Of a DNA stretch of 64,000 nt, positions 63,970-64,000 are shown piece after piece. Both the position numbers and the translations under genes were made by a program. How positions within the stretch are numbered: the stretch's first letter is position 1; every line of letters starts with the position of its first letter. The notes beneath the pieces were generated by a model. It was not told the origin of the DNA. It saw only the letters and a list, made by a program, of their open reading frames with translations, and did no database searches. The DNA comes from Loripinus fragilis (lineage: Eukaryota; Mollusca; Bivalvia; Lucinida; Lucinidae), in assembly GCA_964019695.1 (NCBI GenBank), contig OZ026517.1:79525252-79589251 (forward strand), given 5' to 3'.

Positions 63970-64000
63970 AGTAAAACCTGCGTAAAACGGCCACTCAAAA
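63970..64000. mobile_element. Start of another AAACCTG MITE, cut by window end
   Basis: ACAGTAAAACCTGCGTAAAA then CGGCCACTCAAAA, the left arm of the family at 39781-39989. Confidence 0.6.

Overview
The window looks like nuclear DNA of a marine or freshwater bivalve mollusc. Genes are split by kilobase-scale introns with GT-AG borders, the sequence is AT-rich, and most of it is short palindromic transposons, tRNA-derived SINEs, GACGGACGG-tailed non-coding elements and tandem arrays of kinds I associate with bivalve genomes. The bivalve call is inference from repeat style and protein similarity; I cannot name the species. I see no bacterial, phage or organellar features.

Two protein-coding genes are clear, and they converge tail to tail. 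(1) On the plus strand, positions 601-42788 hold the last seven coding exons of a protein tyrosine phosphatase (269 residues in the window, 5' end outside). They carry the YINANY, TQGP, HCSAGVGRTG and Q-loop motifs, an FPD in place of the usual WPD, and a short tail with two Tyr-x-Asn motifs. (2) On the minus strand, positions 61253-51713 hold a complete five-exon flavin-containing monooxygenase of 525 residues, with FAD- and NADPH-binding glycine motifs, the FMO signature, ATGY, and a C-terminal hydrophobic tail anchor. The 8.9 kb between the two stop codons holds only repeats.

Layout. 0.1-15.8 kb (PTP intron 1): nested MITEs, a degenerate minisatellite, a ~141-bp tandem array (6.96-9.05 kb) with an oppositely oriented relative at 5.1-5.6 kb, a GATA microsatellite abutting a decayed Tc1-like transposon (10.13-11.32 kb), and MITEs. 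15.9-23.6 kb (intron 2): a Helitron-like element carrying two nested insertions, then a ~300-bp tandem element. 23.7-31 kb: TA-flanked TIR elements, a SINE, a hAT-like MITE and an exact 243-bp tandem duplication. 31.7-32.45 kb: an unusual array built from copies of the PTP exon-6 splice acceptor plus exon start. 32.6-42.7 kb (intron 6): a TIR element with a truncated transposase-like HTH gene and two tRNA-like cassettes, MITEs, and a reverse-transcriptase fragment with its 3' region. 43-51 kb: MITEs, SINEs, a second Helitron-like copy and foldback elements. 51.7-61.3 kb: the FMO gene, with MITEs in its introns, one sitting in a splice donor, and a 41-bp copy of its own exon 3 in intron 3. 61.3-64 kb: a foldback hairpin next to the FMO start, a mariner-like element with a nested MITE, and more MITEs.

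The most interesting observations are the exon-derived acceptor array in the PTP gene, the MITE whose target-site duplication sits inside the FMO exon-2 splice donor, and the TIR element with two tRNA-like cassettes. All coordinates come from reading by eye; no alignment or database search was run.
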